DNA of 64,000 nt from Frigoribacterium sp. CG_9.8 (GCF_015751965.1 NZ_JADOVH010000001.1:248001-312000); one strand, 5' to 3'. Positions 15,268-23,814 are shown, numbered from the stretch's first letter. The notes: generated from the sequence alone by a model not told the origin. Made by a program: numbers and translations.

Positions 15268-16052
15268 GCGTCATCGAGATCGCGGATCTCTCCGATCTGC
15301 GGCTCGCCGACTACTCCCATCAGACCGATGTGGCACTCAAAAAATCACGAGGCACCGAGCACGGTCTCTATATCGCAGAGTCGGCTCTCGTGCTGCAGCG
15401 GGCGCTCGCGGCCGGTCATCGCGCGCGCTCGGTACTCGCCCTCGGCAACACCGTCGATGAGGCTCGTGCGCTGGTCGGGGCGGAGGTGCCGATCTTCTCT
15501 GGCCCGAGCGCACTTCTCGAGGAGCTCACCGGGTATCTGCTTCACCGTGGACTGATCGCGGCGATGCACCGCCCGGCGCTTGCGTCGGTACCGTCGCTGC
15601 TCGAGAATGCCCGACGCGTAATCATCCTCGAGAATGTGGCTGACCCCACCAATGTCGGCGCCATCTTTCGTTCCGTCGCGGCGATCGGAGCGGATGCTGT
15701 ATTTGTCACTCCGCGCTGCTCCGACCCGTTCTATCGCCGCGCTATCCGAGTGTCGATGGGCACAGTGCTGCAGGTGCCGTGGACCCGGCTCGGGGACTGG
15801 CCGTCTGCTCGGCAGCTGCTCACGGCATCCGGATTCCAGATCGCGGCACTGGCACTGAGCGCGGATGCCGTGAGCCTGCGTGACTTCGAGGCGCCCGAGA
15901 AACTCGCGCTTGTGCTCGGCGCCGAGGGAGAGGGCCTCACGCCGGAAGCTCTCGCCAATGCCGACACCGTTGTGCAGATTCCCATGGCGCACGGCATCGA
16001 TTCGCTCAATGTCGCGGCTACTGCAGCGGTGGCGATGTGGGCGCTCGCCTGA
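15264..16052 (+). CDS. SpoU/TrmH-family RNA 2'-O-ribose methyltransferase
   Basis: A 262-residue SPOUT enzyme that would methylate a ribose in tRNA or 23S rRNA. It has the three SpoU motifs: motif 1 LENVADPTNVGAIFRSVAA, motif 2 LVLGAEGEGL and motif 3 IPMAHGIDSLNVAAT, which form the knotted SAM site. A short N-terminal RNA-binding part precedes them. The GTG start overlaps the gabD stop. The specific target nucleotide cannot be told. A large palindrome lies just after the gene. Confidence 0.9.
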   Translation: MSVIEIADLSDLRLADYSHQTDVALKKSRGTEHGLYIAESALVLQRALAAGHRARSVLALGNTVDEARALVGAEVPIFSGPSALLEELTGYLLHRGLIAAMHRPALASVPSLLENARRVIILENVADPTNVGAIFRSVAAIGADAVFVTPRCSDPFYRRAIRVSMGTVLQVPWTRLGDWPSARQLLTASGFQIAALALSADAVSLRDFEAPEKLALVLGAEGEGLTPEALANADTVVQIPMAHGIDSLNVAATAAVAMWALA

Positions 16053-16086
16053 CCCCCTTCGCCACAGACCGGGCCCGCAGGACAAC

Positions 16087-16187
16087 CCATTATTCAGGAA
16101 GATGTGTGAATGGAGAGGCGGATGGGTCAGGAGACGACCCCTCTCGCCTCATTTTCCACACTAGCCACATACCCTCCTGAATGATGG
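16087..16187. terminator. 101-bp imperfect palindrome between convergent genes
   Basis: The outer arms read CCATTATTCAGGA and TCCTGAATGATGG; inside are GTGTG/CACAC, GAGGC/GCCTC and GGGTC/GACCC pairs, so nearly the whole stretch folds into one long hairpin. It lies between the convergent methyltransferase and ABC exporter genes, the expected place for a two-way terminator. Its length and lack of a clean U-tract also fit a MITE-like element. Confidence 0.6.
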
Positions 16188-16224
16188 AGGCCTGCGGATG
16201 AGTCGCACTGCAGCCCGGCCGGGC

Positions 16225-18087
16225 TCAGACCAGCAGCTGGTGCTTCGCGAGCTTGCGGTAGAGCGGGGTGCTTTTCACCAGTTCCGAATGGGTGCCGACG
16301 CCGACGACGCGTCCGTGGTCGAGCACCACGATCTGGTCAGAGTCGACCACGGTGGATAGGCGGTGCGCGATGACGATGAGCGTACGGTTCTCGGCCACTG
16401 CGTCGATCGCTTCGCGCAGTAGCTGCTCGTTGAGACCGTCGAGCGACGAGGTCGACTCATCAAGCAGCAGGATGGGCGGGGCAGCGAGCAGGGTGCGCGC
16501 GATGGCGAGACGTTGACGTTCGCCGCCGGACAGCATCACTCCCTCTTCGCCGACCGCGGCATTCAGGCCATGTTCGCTGCGCTCCAGCACCTCGGTGAGG
16601 TTCACGTCGTGCAACACCCTGATGCACTCTTCGTCAGTGGCATGGGGCGCCCCGAGGGTGAGGTTGTCGCGCAGGGAACCGGCGAGCACTGGCGCATCCT
16701 GCTCCACATAGCCGATCTGGGCACGCAGGGCTTCGCGATCGAGTCCGCGGATATCGAGGCCACCGAGCCGCACGAGACCCTCGGTCGGGTCATAGAAACG
16801 TTCGATGAGCGCCAGGATTGTGCTCTTGCCTGCGCCAGAGGGTCCGACCAGGGCGGTGCGCTGGCCGCGCGGAGCGTCGAAGGAGACGCCGTGGAGGACG
16901 GTGAGGTCCTTGCGCGCGCCATCGGGAACTTCTGCATCGTCTTGGCCCGGCACACCGTTGTCTGCGCCGGCAAGCACGGGTGGCGCCGGGTAGGTGAAGA
17001 CCACGTCATGGAAGCTGATCGCGGCATCCGAGGGGAGCGGCGCCGCGGGTTCGATGGCACCGTCGAGCTCGGCCTCGCTCGGCAGGGCAACAATCTCCTG
17101 GATGCGGCCGAGTGCCCCGAGAGCCTGGTTCACCGAGGTGATTGCGCCGAAGGCCTGGCCGAGCGGCATGATCAGCATGAACAGGAAGAAGATGAAGGCC
17201 ACGAGATTGGCGATGGTGATTGCCCCGCTCGCCACCCGGAAGCCACCGACCCCAAGCACAACGAGCAGCGATACCTGCAGGGCGATTCCGGCGATTGGAA
17301 CGACGAGAGCGGAGATTTTTGCCACCTGGATCCCCATCTCCCATGCACCCTTCGCGTCCTTCTCGATTGCGGCCGTCTCGCGGTCGGTGGCATTGGAGGC
17401 ACGCACGGTGCGGATGGCTCCGAGTGCACGTTCCACGGACGAGGCGAGATCCCCGACCCTCTCCTGCTGCTTACGGCTCGCGACCCGCACTCTTCGCGAC
17501 AGGAGCACCACCGTGACTACGGAGACGGCGATTACGAGCACGGTGAGTCCGAGGAGTACCGGATCGATGACCAGCATCGCGATCAGTGCACCGAGAAAAA
17601 TGAGGGAGCCACCGACCGCATCCACGAGGCCCTGAGTCAGAACCGCGTAGAGCAGTGTGGTGTCTGATCCGACTCGGGACACCAGATCACCGGTGCGTCG
17701 GGTGTCGAATTCGCTGATCGGGAGGCGAAGCATCCGCCGCACCAACTGTCTGCGGGCGGAGAGCACGACGCTCGTTCCGGTGCGCTGGAGCAGATAGTGC
17801 TGCACGCCCGAGAGCAGGGCAGAGATCACGACGAGCGCCACAAGCACGACGACGAGGGCACCGAGCGGCTCATTCTTCTGCACGCGTGAGATCACTTGGC
17901 TCACCAGCAACGGCTGCCCGAGCGAGGTGGCGGCTCCAAGCACACTCAGCGCGATCACGATGCCGAGAACCTTCTTGTGCTCGAGCAGATAGGGCAGCAG
18001 CTGGCTGAAGCCCGCCCGCGGCCCGTCGTCTGGCTTGGGGCGGGTAAACGGAGAGCGTGCTCGGGGGGAGTGCGTGCTGGTGCTCAT
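16225..18087 (-). CDS. ABC exporter (fused permease and ATPase), type IV
   Basis: A 620-residue half-transporter. Residues ~35-330 hold six membrane helices with the exporter segment RRMLRLPISEFDTRRTGDLVSRV; residues ~350-620 are the ATPase, with Walker A GPSGAGKST, signature LSGGERQRLAIART, Walker B ILLLDESTSSLD and an H-loop histidine in VIAHRLSTV. It would work as a homodimer exporting a lipid, peptide or drug. An insert of about 25 acidic residues (ADNGVPGQDDAEVPDGARKD) sits in the first strands of the ATPase. It is a single gene, divergent from the ABC-2 operon to its right. Confidence 0.92.
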   Translation of the reverse strand: MSTSTHSPRARSPFTRPKPDDGPRAGFSQLLPYLLEHKKVLGIVIALSVLGAATSLGQPLLVSQVISRVQKNEPLGALVVVLVALVVISALLSGVQHYLLQRTGTSVVLSARRQLVRRMLRLPISEFDTRRTGDLVSRVGSDTTLLYAVLTQGLVDAVGGSLIFLGALIAMLVIDPVLLGLTVLVIAVSVVTVVLLSRRVRVASRKQQERVGDLASSVERALGAIRTVRASNATDRETAAIEKDAKGAWEMGIQVAKISALVVPIAGIALQVSLLVVLGVGGFRVASGAITIANLVAFIFFLFMLIMPLGQAFGAITSVNQALGALGRIQEIVALPSEAELDGAIEPAAPLPSDAAISFHDVVFTYPAPPVLAGADNGVPGQDDAEVPDGARKDLTVLHGVSFDAPRGQRTALVGPSGAGKSTILALIERFYDPTEGLVRLGGLDIRGLDREALRAQIGYVEQDAPVLAGSLRDNLTLGAPHATDEECIRVLHDVNLTEVLERSEHGLNAAVGEEGVMLSGGERQRLAIARTLLAAPPILLLDESTSSLDGLNEQLLREAIDAVAENRTLIVIAHRLSTVVDSDQIVVLDHGRVVGVGTHSELVKSTPLYRKLAKHQLLV

Positions 18088-18213
18088 GATGTCTTTTCGA
18101 ATGGCCGGGGCGAACAGTCAAGCTTAGGCATGCTGTCTATCGACAGGCGTACTCCGCAGGGAGCATGGGAGCTGCGTGCACTCGGTCAGGGGGAGTTGTT
18201 AGTCTGCATTATC

Positions 18214-19140
18214 GTGCCTCAACCTGTCATTGCAGCCTCGCTCCTCACAAAGAAGTACAAGGAATTCGCCGCTGTCGATGGCATTTCTTTCGAGGTAGAG
18301 CCGGGGGAGTCATTCGGGCTACTCGGACCAAACGGTGCCGGAAAATCAACGACGATGCGGATGGTCGGCGCAGTCTCCACGCGCACGAGCGGGAGCCTGA
18401 GCATCCTCGGCCTCGATCCCAACGATCATGGGCCAGAGATCCGGGCGCAGCTCGGTGTTGTTCCCCAGCAGGACAACCTCGATATGGATCTGCGCGTTCG
18501 TGACAACCTCATCGTTTACGGGCGGTATTTCGGAATGAGCCTGTCGTCGTGCGCGGCCAAGGCCGAGGAACTGCTCGAGTTCGCTCAACTGGCGGATCGC
18601 AAGAAGTCAAAGGTCGGTGACCTCTCCGGCGGTATGAAGCGCCGGCTCACCATCGCAAGGTCGCTGATGAATGATCCGAAGGTGCTGCTGCTCGACGAGC
18701 CGACAACGGGTCTTGATCCGCAGGCGCGCCACATCCTCTGGGACCGGCTGTTCCGGCTAAAGGAGCAGGGCACCACGCTCCTTCTCACCACCCACTACAT
18801 GGATGAGGCCGAGCAACTCTGCGACCGTCTCGTGGTTGTGGACAAGGGCGCGATCATGGCCGAGGGAGCCCCGGCCGATCTCATCCGCAGCTACTCGACC
18901 CGCGAGGTCGTCGAACTGCGCTTTGGCTCAGAGCTCAACGCGTCCGTCGCCGAACAGCTCGTGGGAATCGGTGACCGGGTAGAGGTACTGCCCGACCGCA
19001 TCCTGATCTACACCGACGATGGTGACGGCGACCTCGGCTGGATCGTGGCCAAGGGTCTCACACCGATCACCAGCCTTGTGCGCCGGTCGAGCCTCGAGGA
19101 TGTTTTCCTGCGGCTGACCGGGCGGAGCCTGATCGAATGA
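18214..19140 (+). CDS. ABC-2-type exporter ATPase (DrrA/NodI-like)
   Basis: A 308-residue ATPase with Walker A LLGPNGAGKST, Q-loop VVPQQDNLD, signature LSGGMKRRLTIARS, Walker B VLLLDEPTTGLD and H-loop TTHYMDEAEQLCDRL. The long C-terminal regulatory part (residues ~225-308) matches the NodI/DrrA group, which pair with ABC-2 permeases to export drugs, polysaccharides or other hydrophobic substrates. GTG 18214 has no ribosome-binding site but a TAGTCT element about 10 bases upstream, suggesting a leaderless message. Its stop overlaps the ATG of the first permease. Confidence 0.9.
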   Translation: MPQPVIAASLLTKKYKEFAAVDGISFEVEPGESFGLLGPNGAGKSTTMRMVGAVSTRTSGSLSILGLDPNDHGPEIRAQLGVVPQQDNLDMDLRVRDNLIVYGRYFGMSLSSCAAKAEELLEFAQLADRKKSKVGDLSGGMKRRLTIARSLMNDPKVLLLDEPTTGLDPQARHILWDRLFRLKEQGTTLLLTTHYMDEAEQLCDRLVVVDKGAIMAEGAPADLIRSYSTREVVELRFGSELNASVAEQLVGIGDRVEVLPDRILIYTDDGDGDLGWIVAKGLTPITSLVRRSSLEDVFLRLTGRSLIE

Positions 19141-19961
19141 CTGCACTTGTCGGTCCCGCCGCGGCCAATTTCGCGGCACCGAAGCCGCGCCGGTACGGAT
19201 CGTGGTACGTCGCTGAGCATCGCATCCGCGGCATTCGGAGCTATTACAAGACGCTGCTTTTCACGGCGATCGGCAGCCCGTTCATGTATTTGTTCGCCCT
19301 CGGAGTGGGGCTTGCCACCCTCGTCGATAAAAATAATGGCCTCGGCGGTACCAGCTACCTCGTCTTCGTCGCCCCCGCTCTCATCGTGTCGGCTGCGGTC
19401 ACGGCGGCCGTGCAGGAATGCACCTATCCGATCCTTACGGGATTCACCTGGAACCCGATCTTTCTCGGAATGAACGCCGCGCCGCTCTCAGGAAACCAGA
19501 TCACCAACGGCATTTTCATCGCCGTGCTCGCTCGACTGCTGCCGACCACCCTTATCTACTACCTGGTGATGCTCACCTTTTCGGCTGTGCCGTCGCCGCT
19601 CGGGGTGCTCGACATCCCGATCGCAATTCTCACCGGCATGTCTTTCGGACTGGTGGTGGCCAGTTATATATCGACAGTGGAGAAAGATGTCGGCCAGCCC
19701 GCCTTCATCCAGCGCTTCATCGTCATCCCACTCTTTCTGTTCTCCGGCACCTTCTTTCCGCTGGCCCAGATGCCCATCTACCTGCAGTGGATCGGATGGA
19801 TCTCTCCGCTCTGGCACGGAACCCAGCTCAGCCGAGTAGTGAGTTATGGAGCGGTCGAACCCGGCTGGCTCACCCTCGTGCACGTGCTGTATCCGCTCGG
19901 CCTCTGCATCTTTGGCTGGCGGCGCACGCAGATCGTCGTGACCCGGAGGCTCAACAAATGA
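19137..19961 (+). CDS. ABC-2-type exporter permease, first subunit
   Basis: A 274-residue membrane protein with six predicted helices and the ABC-2 family loop (IQRFIVIPLFLFSGTFFPLAQMPIYLQWIGWISPLWHGTQL), shared with NodJ/DrrB proteins. It is coupled by 4-base overlaps to the ATPase before it and to the second permease after it, so the three genes make one exporter with two different permease subunits. Substrate unknown. Confidence 0.9.
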   Translation: MTALVGPAAANFAAPKPRRYGSWYVAEHRIRGIRSYYKTLLFTAIGSPFMYLFALGVGLATLVDKNNGLGGTSYLVFVAPALIVSAAVTAAVQECTYPILTGFTWNPIFLGMNAAPLSGNQITNGIFIAVLARLLPTTLIYYLVMLTFSAVPSPLGVLDIPIAILTGMSFGLVVASYISTVEKDVGQPAFIQRFIVIPLFLFSGTFFPLAQMPIYLQWIGWISPLWHGTQLSRVVSYGAVEPGWLTLVHVLYPLGLCIFGWRRTQIVVTRRLNK

Positions 19962-20800
19962 CCGCCACTGAGACCTTCGCTCCGACTCGTCCGACTCGTC
20001 CGACGCCTCGCACCGGCGGAATCCGTGCGCTCTATGCCGGCAACTCGCGGGCGGTGATCGGGCGCGGGCTGCTCGCGACCCGGAGCTCCAACTGGCTCAT
20101 CGTGGTGAGCGGATTCTTCGAGCCGGTGTTCTACCTGCTGTCACTCGGCATCGGTCTCGGCGCACTGGTGGGCTCTGTCTCGACCACCACCGGGCAGCCG
20201 GTCTCGTACGCGGCCTTTATCGCACCAGCGCTCCTCGCGGTCTCGGCGATGAACGGGGCAATCTACGACTCCACCTGGAATGTCTTCTTCAAGATGCAGT
20301 ACTCCAAGCTCTACGAGGGGATGCTCGCAACATCCCTCGGCCCGCTCGATGTCGCGCTCGGCGAAATCTTCCTCGCCCTGCTGCGCGGGGCGGTGTATGC
20401 CACCGGTTTCCTCATCGTGATGCAGGTGCTCGGACTCAACCTGTCGTGGACCGCCGTGCTCGCTATCCCGGCGGTGCTACTGATCGCTTTCGGGTTCGCG
20501 AGCCTCGGGATGGCCATCACCAGCTACATGAAGAGCTTTCAGCAGGTGGACTGGGTCAACTTCGTTCTTCTGCCGATGTTCCTCTTCTCGGCGACCTTCT
20601 ACCCGCTGAGCGTCTACCCGCAGGGTATCCAGTTTGTCATTCAGGCGCTGCCGCTGTGGCACGGCGTCGAGCTCGTGCGCGGCCTCACTACTGGCGCGCT
20701 GAGCATCGCGATGCTCGGGCACGTGCTGTATTTCGTCGTGATGATCGTCGGTGGACTCATCTTCACAACGCGCCGACTCCGTGCGCTGTTCCTCGACTGA
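19958..20800 (+). CDS. ABC-2-type exporter permease, second subunit
   Basis: A 280-residue homologue of the upstream permease, with the same signature block (FVLLPMFLFSATFYPLSVYPQGIQFVIQ and LPLWHGVELVRGLTTG). ATG 19958 overlaps the previous stop; the frame continues much further upstream only as a shadow. The N-terminus has a TRPTRPTPRT repeat. The last codons (LFLD) and stop codon belong to a 12-bp unit repeated three more times after the gene. Confidence 0.9.
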   Translation: MTATETFAPTRPTRPTPRTGGIRALYAGNSRAVIGRGLLATRSSNWLIVVSGFFEPVFYLLSLGIGLGALVGSVSTTTGQPVSYAAFIAPALLAVSAMNGAIYDSTWNVFFKMQYSKLYEGMLATSLGPLDVALGEIFLALLRGAVYATGFLIVMQVLGLNLSWTAVLAIPAVLLIAFGFASLGMAITSYMKSFQQVDWVNFVLLPMFLFSATFYPLSVYPQGIQFVIQALPLWHGVELVRGLTTGALSIAMLGHVLYFVVMIVGGLIFTTRRLRALFLD

Positions 20801-20863
20801 GCTGTTCCTCGACTGCTTACCCCGTCGGCCAGAGGTTCCTCGACTGGGCCTGTTCCTCGACTG
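20786..20863. repeat. Tandem/dispersed 12-bp unit GTTCCTCGACTG at the permease 3' end
   Basis: Four copies, at 20788-20799 (inside the gene, containing the stop context), 20804-20815, 20835-20846 and 20852-20863. The first copy encodes the last residues of the permease, so the downstream copies look like duplications of the gene's own 3' end. Confidence 0.75.
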
Positions 20864-20873
20864 GGTCTGCCCT

Positions 20874-20940
20874 CCACCTCCCGTTTTTCCTACCACCCAC
20901 CACTGCAAACACCGAGGTGGTCGTAAAAACGGGAGGTGGA
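20874..20940. repeat. CCACCTCCCGTTTTT palindrome, element E1
   Basis: Left arm CCACCTCCCGTTTTTCCTAC, right arm GTCGTAAAAACGGGAGGTGG, about 24 paired bases with three mismatches around a short spacer. It lies in the gap between the ABC-2 operon and the MFS gene. Confidence 0.85.
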
Positions 20941-20956
20941 TGCGTGGGGCTCACCC

Positions 20957-21001
20957 CGTGAACACCGAGGTGGTCGTAAAAACGGGAGGTGGATGCGTGG
21001 G
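20957..21001 (+). repeat. Half copy of the palindrome family (E1b)
   Basis: A direct repeat of the right arm of E1 with its flanks (AACACCGAGGTGGTCGTAAA through GGATGCGTGGGG), immediately before the 3' end of the MFS gene. Confidence 0.85.
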
Positions 21002-21007
21002 GCGGTG

Positions 21008-22519
21008 CTACTCCACAATGGTCGTGAAGTCGCTGTCGCGGGTCTCGCGCGTCAGTCTGAGGGCGACGAGCGTGATCACCGCCGCCAGCGAGAGGTAGAC
21101 GCCGACGAGAATCGTGCTGCCTCCTGCCAGCGCCCAGAGCGCAAGTGCGATGTACGGTGCGACCGCCGCACCGAGGATGCTCGAAAAGTTATAGCTGATG
21201 CCCGAACCGGTGTATCGCACGTTTGTTGCAAACAGCTCCGGCAACTGGGCACCCATCGGCCCGAAGGTGAGACCCATGAGGGAGAACCCCAGGATGAGCC
21301 AGGCCATGACGCCCACGATGCCGCCGCCAGAAAGTGGCACGAACAGCAGACCGAAGACGATGATGCCGATCGTGACGACACTCAGCATCCGGCGCCGACC
21401 GAACCGTTCGGCGAGCGGGCCGGATACAAGGGTGAAGATTCCGAAGAACACCACCCCGATAATCAGCATGATGAGGAACTCATTGCGGGTGTACCCGAGG
21501 CCGGCCACAAAGCTGGAGGGAACAAACGGCTTGCCAGCGGCCTTCGCGGCGGCGGCGGCAACATCCATTGTCTTCGCGGCGGTGCCAAAGGCCAGTGTGA
21601 AGGTGGTCATCAGGTAAAAGAGCACGTAGGTGGCGAGCATGATGAAGGTGCCGAGGATGAGCTGCCTCCAGCTGGTGCGGAAGACCAGGGCCAGCGGTAC
21701 CCGTGCCACTGCGCCCTTCTCGATCACCTGTGTGAACGCCGGCGCCTCGACGAGCCGGAACCTCACATACAGGCCGACCAACACGAGCAGTGCACTCGCG
21801 AGGAACGGGATGCGCCAGCCCCATGCGGCGAAGGCCTCCGGGCTCATCGTGAGATTGAGCACGAGGAAGAGCGTGTTGGCGACGATGAATCCGATTGGGG
21901 CGCCCAGCTGTGGGAAGGTGCCGTAGATCGCACGCTTGCCGGCCGGGGCATTCTCGGTGGCGAGCAGCGCCGCTCCGCTCCACTCTCCGCCGAGGCCGAT
22001 GCCCTGGGCGAAACGGAAGATCACGAGCAGAAGTGGCGCAAGCACGGTCCAGCCGGGAGTGGATGCCGAGGGCAGACAGCCGATCAAGAAGGTAGCAATC
22101 CCCATTGTGAGCAGTGACGCGATGAGCGTGCCCTTGCGTCCGATGCGGTCGCCGAAGTGGCCGAACAGTATCGAACCGAGGGGCCGGCCGATGAATGCCG
22201 CCCCGAACACGGCGAAGGAACTGAGCAGAGCGGTCGCGGGTGCTTGCGCGGGGAAGAACAGGGCAGGGAACACGAGCACCGCAGCGGTGGCGTAGACGTA
22301 GAAGTCGTAGAACTCGATGGAGGTGCCAATGAGACTCGCGAGAATCACCCGGGAGCGCGGATTGGCGGGGGTGGCAGCCGCATCATAAGCCGAAGCCGAA
22401 GCCGAAGCAGAAGCAGATTGGGCGGTGCGGGTATCGGACGTCGCGGTGCTACTCGCGGTGCTACTCGCGGTGCTACTCGCGGTAGCGCTGGCGTCGGGTG
22501 TGGCGTCGGATGAAGACAT
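21008..22519 (-). CDS. MFS transporter, metabolite:H+ symporter type
   Basis: A 503-residue, 12-helix major facilitator of the ShiA/ProP/KgtP group, recognised by the opening ASLIGTSIEFYDFYVYATAA, the loop-2 motif GHFGDRIGRKGTL and the GIGLGGEWSGAALLATENA segment. These carry organic acids, shikimate-like compounds or osmolytes with protons; the substrate is not clear. The first ~50 residues are a low-complexity Ser/Ala/Thr tail built from 6- and 12-bp tandem repeats. The gene is bracketed on both sides by members of the CCACCTCCCGTTTTT palindrome family. Confidence 0.9.
   Translation of the reverse strand: MSSSDATPDASATASSTASSTASSTATSDTRTAQSASASASASAYDAAATPANPRSRVILASLIGTSIEFYDFYVYATAAVLVFPALFFPAQAPATALLSSFAVFGAAFIGRPLGSILFGHFGDRIGRKGTLIASLLTMGIATFLIGCLPSASTPGWTVLAPLLLVIFRFAQGIGLGGEWSGAALLATENAPAGKRAIYGTFPQLGAPIGFIVANTLFLVLNLTMSPEAFAAWGWRIPFLASALLVLVGLYVRFRLVEAPAFTQVIEKGAVARVPLALVFRTSWRQLILGTFIMLATYVLFYLMTTFTLAFGTAAKTMDVAAAAAKAAGKPFVPSSFVAGLGYTRNEFLIMLIIGVVFFGIFTLVSGPLAERFGRRRMLSVVTIGIIVFGLLFVPLSGGGIVGVMAWLILGFSLMGLTFGPMGAQLPELFATNVRYTGSGISYNFSSILGAAVAPYIALALWALAGGSTILVGVYLSLAAVITLVALRLTRETRDSDFTTIVE
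22388..22487. repeat. Tandem repeats encoding the MFS N-terminus
   Basis: Two arrays within the first codons of the MFS gene: 6-bp units (GAAGCC/GAAGCA) at about 22388-22416 and 12-bp units (CTCGCGGTGCTA) at about 22440-22487. They encode the repeated Ser-Ala and Ala-Ser-Ser-Thr runs. Confidence 0.85.
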
Positions 22520-22604
22520 GGGGGAGTGCTCCCTTGTGACGAGAATGACCGTCTGATGACTCTATCCCCCGCTTGAGGGGCAGGCCGGTGGTCGTGAAGT
22601 GGCC

Positions 22605-22676
22605 ATCCATCCACCATTTTTCTCACCACCTCCCACCGTAAACAGGGAGGTGGTCGCAAAAACGGGAGGTGGATGC
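22605..22676. repeat. CCACCTCCCGTTTTT palindrome, element E2
   Basis: Left arm CATCCATCCACCATTTTTCT continuing CACCACCTCCC; right arm GGGAGGTGGTCGCAAAAACG continuing GGAGGTGGATG. It lies upstream of the MFS start and downstream of the rib operon's last gene. Confidence 0.85.
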
Positions 22677-22690
22677 GCGGGCCGGCATTG

Positions 22691-22718
22691 GAAACGGGAG
22701 GTGGATGCGCGGGCCGGG
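22691..22718 (+). repeat. Half copy of the palindrome family (E2b)
   Basis: GGAAACGGGAGGTGGATGCG followed by CGGGCC, a direct repeat of the right end of E2, ending at the 3' end of the small membrane-protein gene. Confidence 0.75.
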
Positions 22719-22727
22719 TCTCGAGTG

Positions 22728-23162
22728 CTACCCGTCGTCCTGCGCGCGCCACCGCGTGAACAGTGCCGACGTGTCGCTCACGAAGGTGCCGCGGGCCACC
22801 GTGCGCCCGCAGTCATAGACCCGCAGCGTGGCCGTCTTCGCGTCGGCGAACCCCAGGGTGATGTCGGTGATGAGGCCCCCGGTGCACACGTCGTTGAGCG
22901 TTTCGTCGAAACGCGTGACATCGATCCGGTACTTCGACGCGATGGCAGTGAAGGCGGCGATGCGTGAGGCATCCGACGTCTCATGCGACGACCCCGAGAA
23001 TCCCTTGACCGATTTCGACTGGCTGTACGTGATGTCGGTGATCGAGGTGACTGTCGACCGAGAGCCCACAGTGGTGGCCACGATAAGCACGACCAGCGCC
23101 GTGATCACCACAGCGGCGACGGCAACGATGAGTCGCGCTTGTGGCCGCATCGGCGGCCGCAC
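22728..23162 (-). CDS. Hypothetical membrane-anchored protein, 144 aa
   Basis: No family recognised. An N-terminal basic stretch and one membrane helix (about residues 10-31, LIVAVAAVVITALVVLIVATTV) are followed by an extracytoplasmic domain of about 110 residues with two cysteines (VCTGG, YDCGR) that could form a disulfide. It is the last gene of the riboflavin operon run. Its GTG start lies one base after the stop of the 48-residue membrane protein, so the two are translationally coupled. A signal-anchored accessory protein is likely; no enzymatic role can be named. Confidence 0.75.
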   Translation of the reverse strand: MRPPMRPQARLIVAVAAVVITALVVLIVATTVGSRSTVTSITDITYSQSKSVKGFSGSSHETSDASRIAAFTAIASKYRIDVTRFDETLNDVCTGGLITDITLGFADAKTATLRVYDCGRTVARGTFVSDTSALFTRWRAQDDG

Positions 23163-23163
23163 C

Positions 23164-23310
23164 TCAGGCCGGTTCGATGACGGAGTGATCGCCGCTAAAG
23201 CGCAGGACCGTGCCCGGTTCCCTCAGGAAGACCATGTAAGTGAACCCTGCGGAGAGCACGATCCCGATGACAATGGCGACGGCAATCAGGAGCTTGAATG
23301 GGTTACTCAC
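23164..23310 (-). CDS. Hypothetical 48-residue membrane protein
   Basis: A small gene read directly from the minus strand: GTG at 23310, stop TGA at 23164-23166. The product starts VSNPFKLLIAVAIVIGIVLS and has one strong membrane helix, then a short charged/polar tail (FLREPGTVLRFSGDHSVIEPA). It fills the space between ribH and the 144-residue membrane protein with almost no gap, and its codon use matches its neighbours. GAGGG lies immediately before the start. No family recognised. Confidence 0.65.
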   Translation of the reverse strand: MSNPFKLLIAVAIVIGIVLSAGFTYMVFLREPGTVLRFSGDHSVIEPA

Positions 23311-23343
23311 GCCCTCAGCCTACCGGTCGGCACTGTTCGCGGA

Positions 23344-23814
23344 TCAGCCGCGGAGGTCGCGGAGAATGACGGCCGTCGCGAGCGCCGCCTCTGCCGCCTC
23401 TGCACCCTTGTCCTCTTTCGACCCGGGCAGTCCCGCCCGGTCGAGTCCCTGCTGTTCGTTCTCCAGGGTGAGCACACCGAAGCCCACGGGCTTGCCGGTG
23501 AGGATAGCCACCTGGGTAAGACCGCTTGTCGCAGCATCCGACACGAACTCGAAATGCGGGGTACCGCCGCGGATGATCACGCCGAGCGCGACCACCGCAT
23601 CCGCCCCGGCGTCGAGGGCAGCCTTGCTCACCACGGGAAGCTCGAAGCTACCGGGCACCCACAGCTCTGTCACCTCTGCCCCGGATGCCGCGAGCACCCG
23701 ATGCGCGCCGGCCAGGAGTCCGTCGGTAATGACCTTATGCCAGCGCCCTGCGACGATCGTGATCGCCAGGCCCGTGCCGTCGGTGATGATCTCCGGTGCG
23801 CCGTCGCCGCTCAT
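23344..23814 (-). CDS. ribH: 6,7-dimethyl-8-ribityllumazine synthase
   Basis: Condenses 5-amino-6-ribitylamino-uracil with 3,4-dihydroxy-2-butanone 4-phosphate, the penultimate step of riboflavin synthesis. The 156-residue protein has the conserved blocks [39 protein letters not shown] (with the catalytic His) and [14 protein letters not shown]. It overlaps the ribBA stop by 4 bases. Confidence 0.96.
   Translation of the reverse strand: MSGDGAPEIITDGTGLAITIVAGRWHKVITDGLLAGAHRVLAASGAEVTELWVPGSFELPVVSKAALDAGADAVVALGVIIRGGTPHFEFVSDAATSGLTQVAILTGKPVGFGVLTLENEQQGLDRAGLPGSKEDKGAEAAEAALATAVILRDLRG

Noticed and set aside
20874-20940. Reading the CCACCTCCCGTTTTT palindromes as plain intrinsic terminators
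   Set aside because: The T and A tracts lie within the stem rather than after it, and several copies and half copies sit where no terminator is needed, such as upstream of the MFS start. A terminator role in some copies is not excluded.
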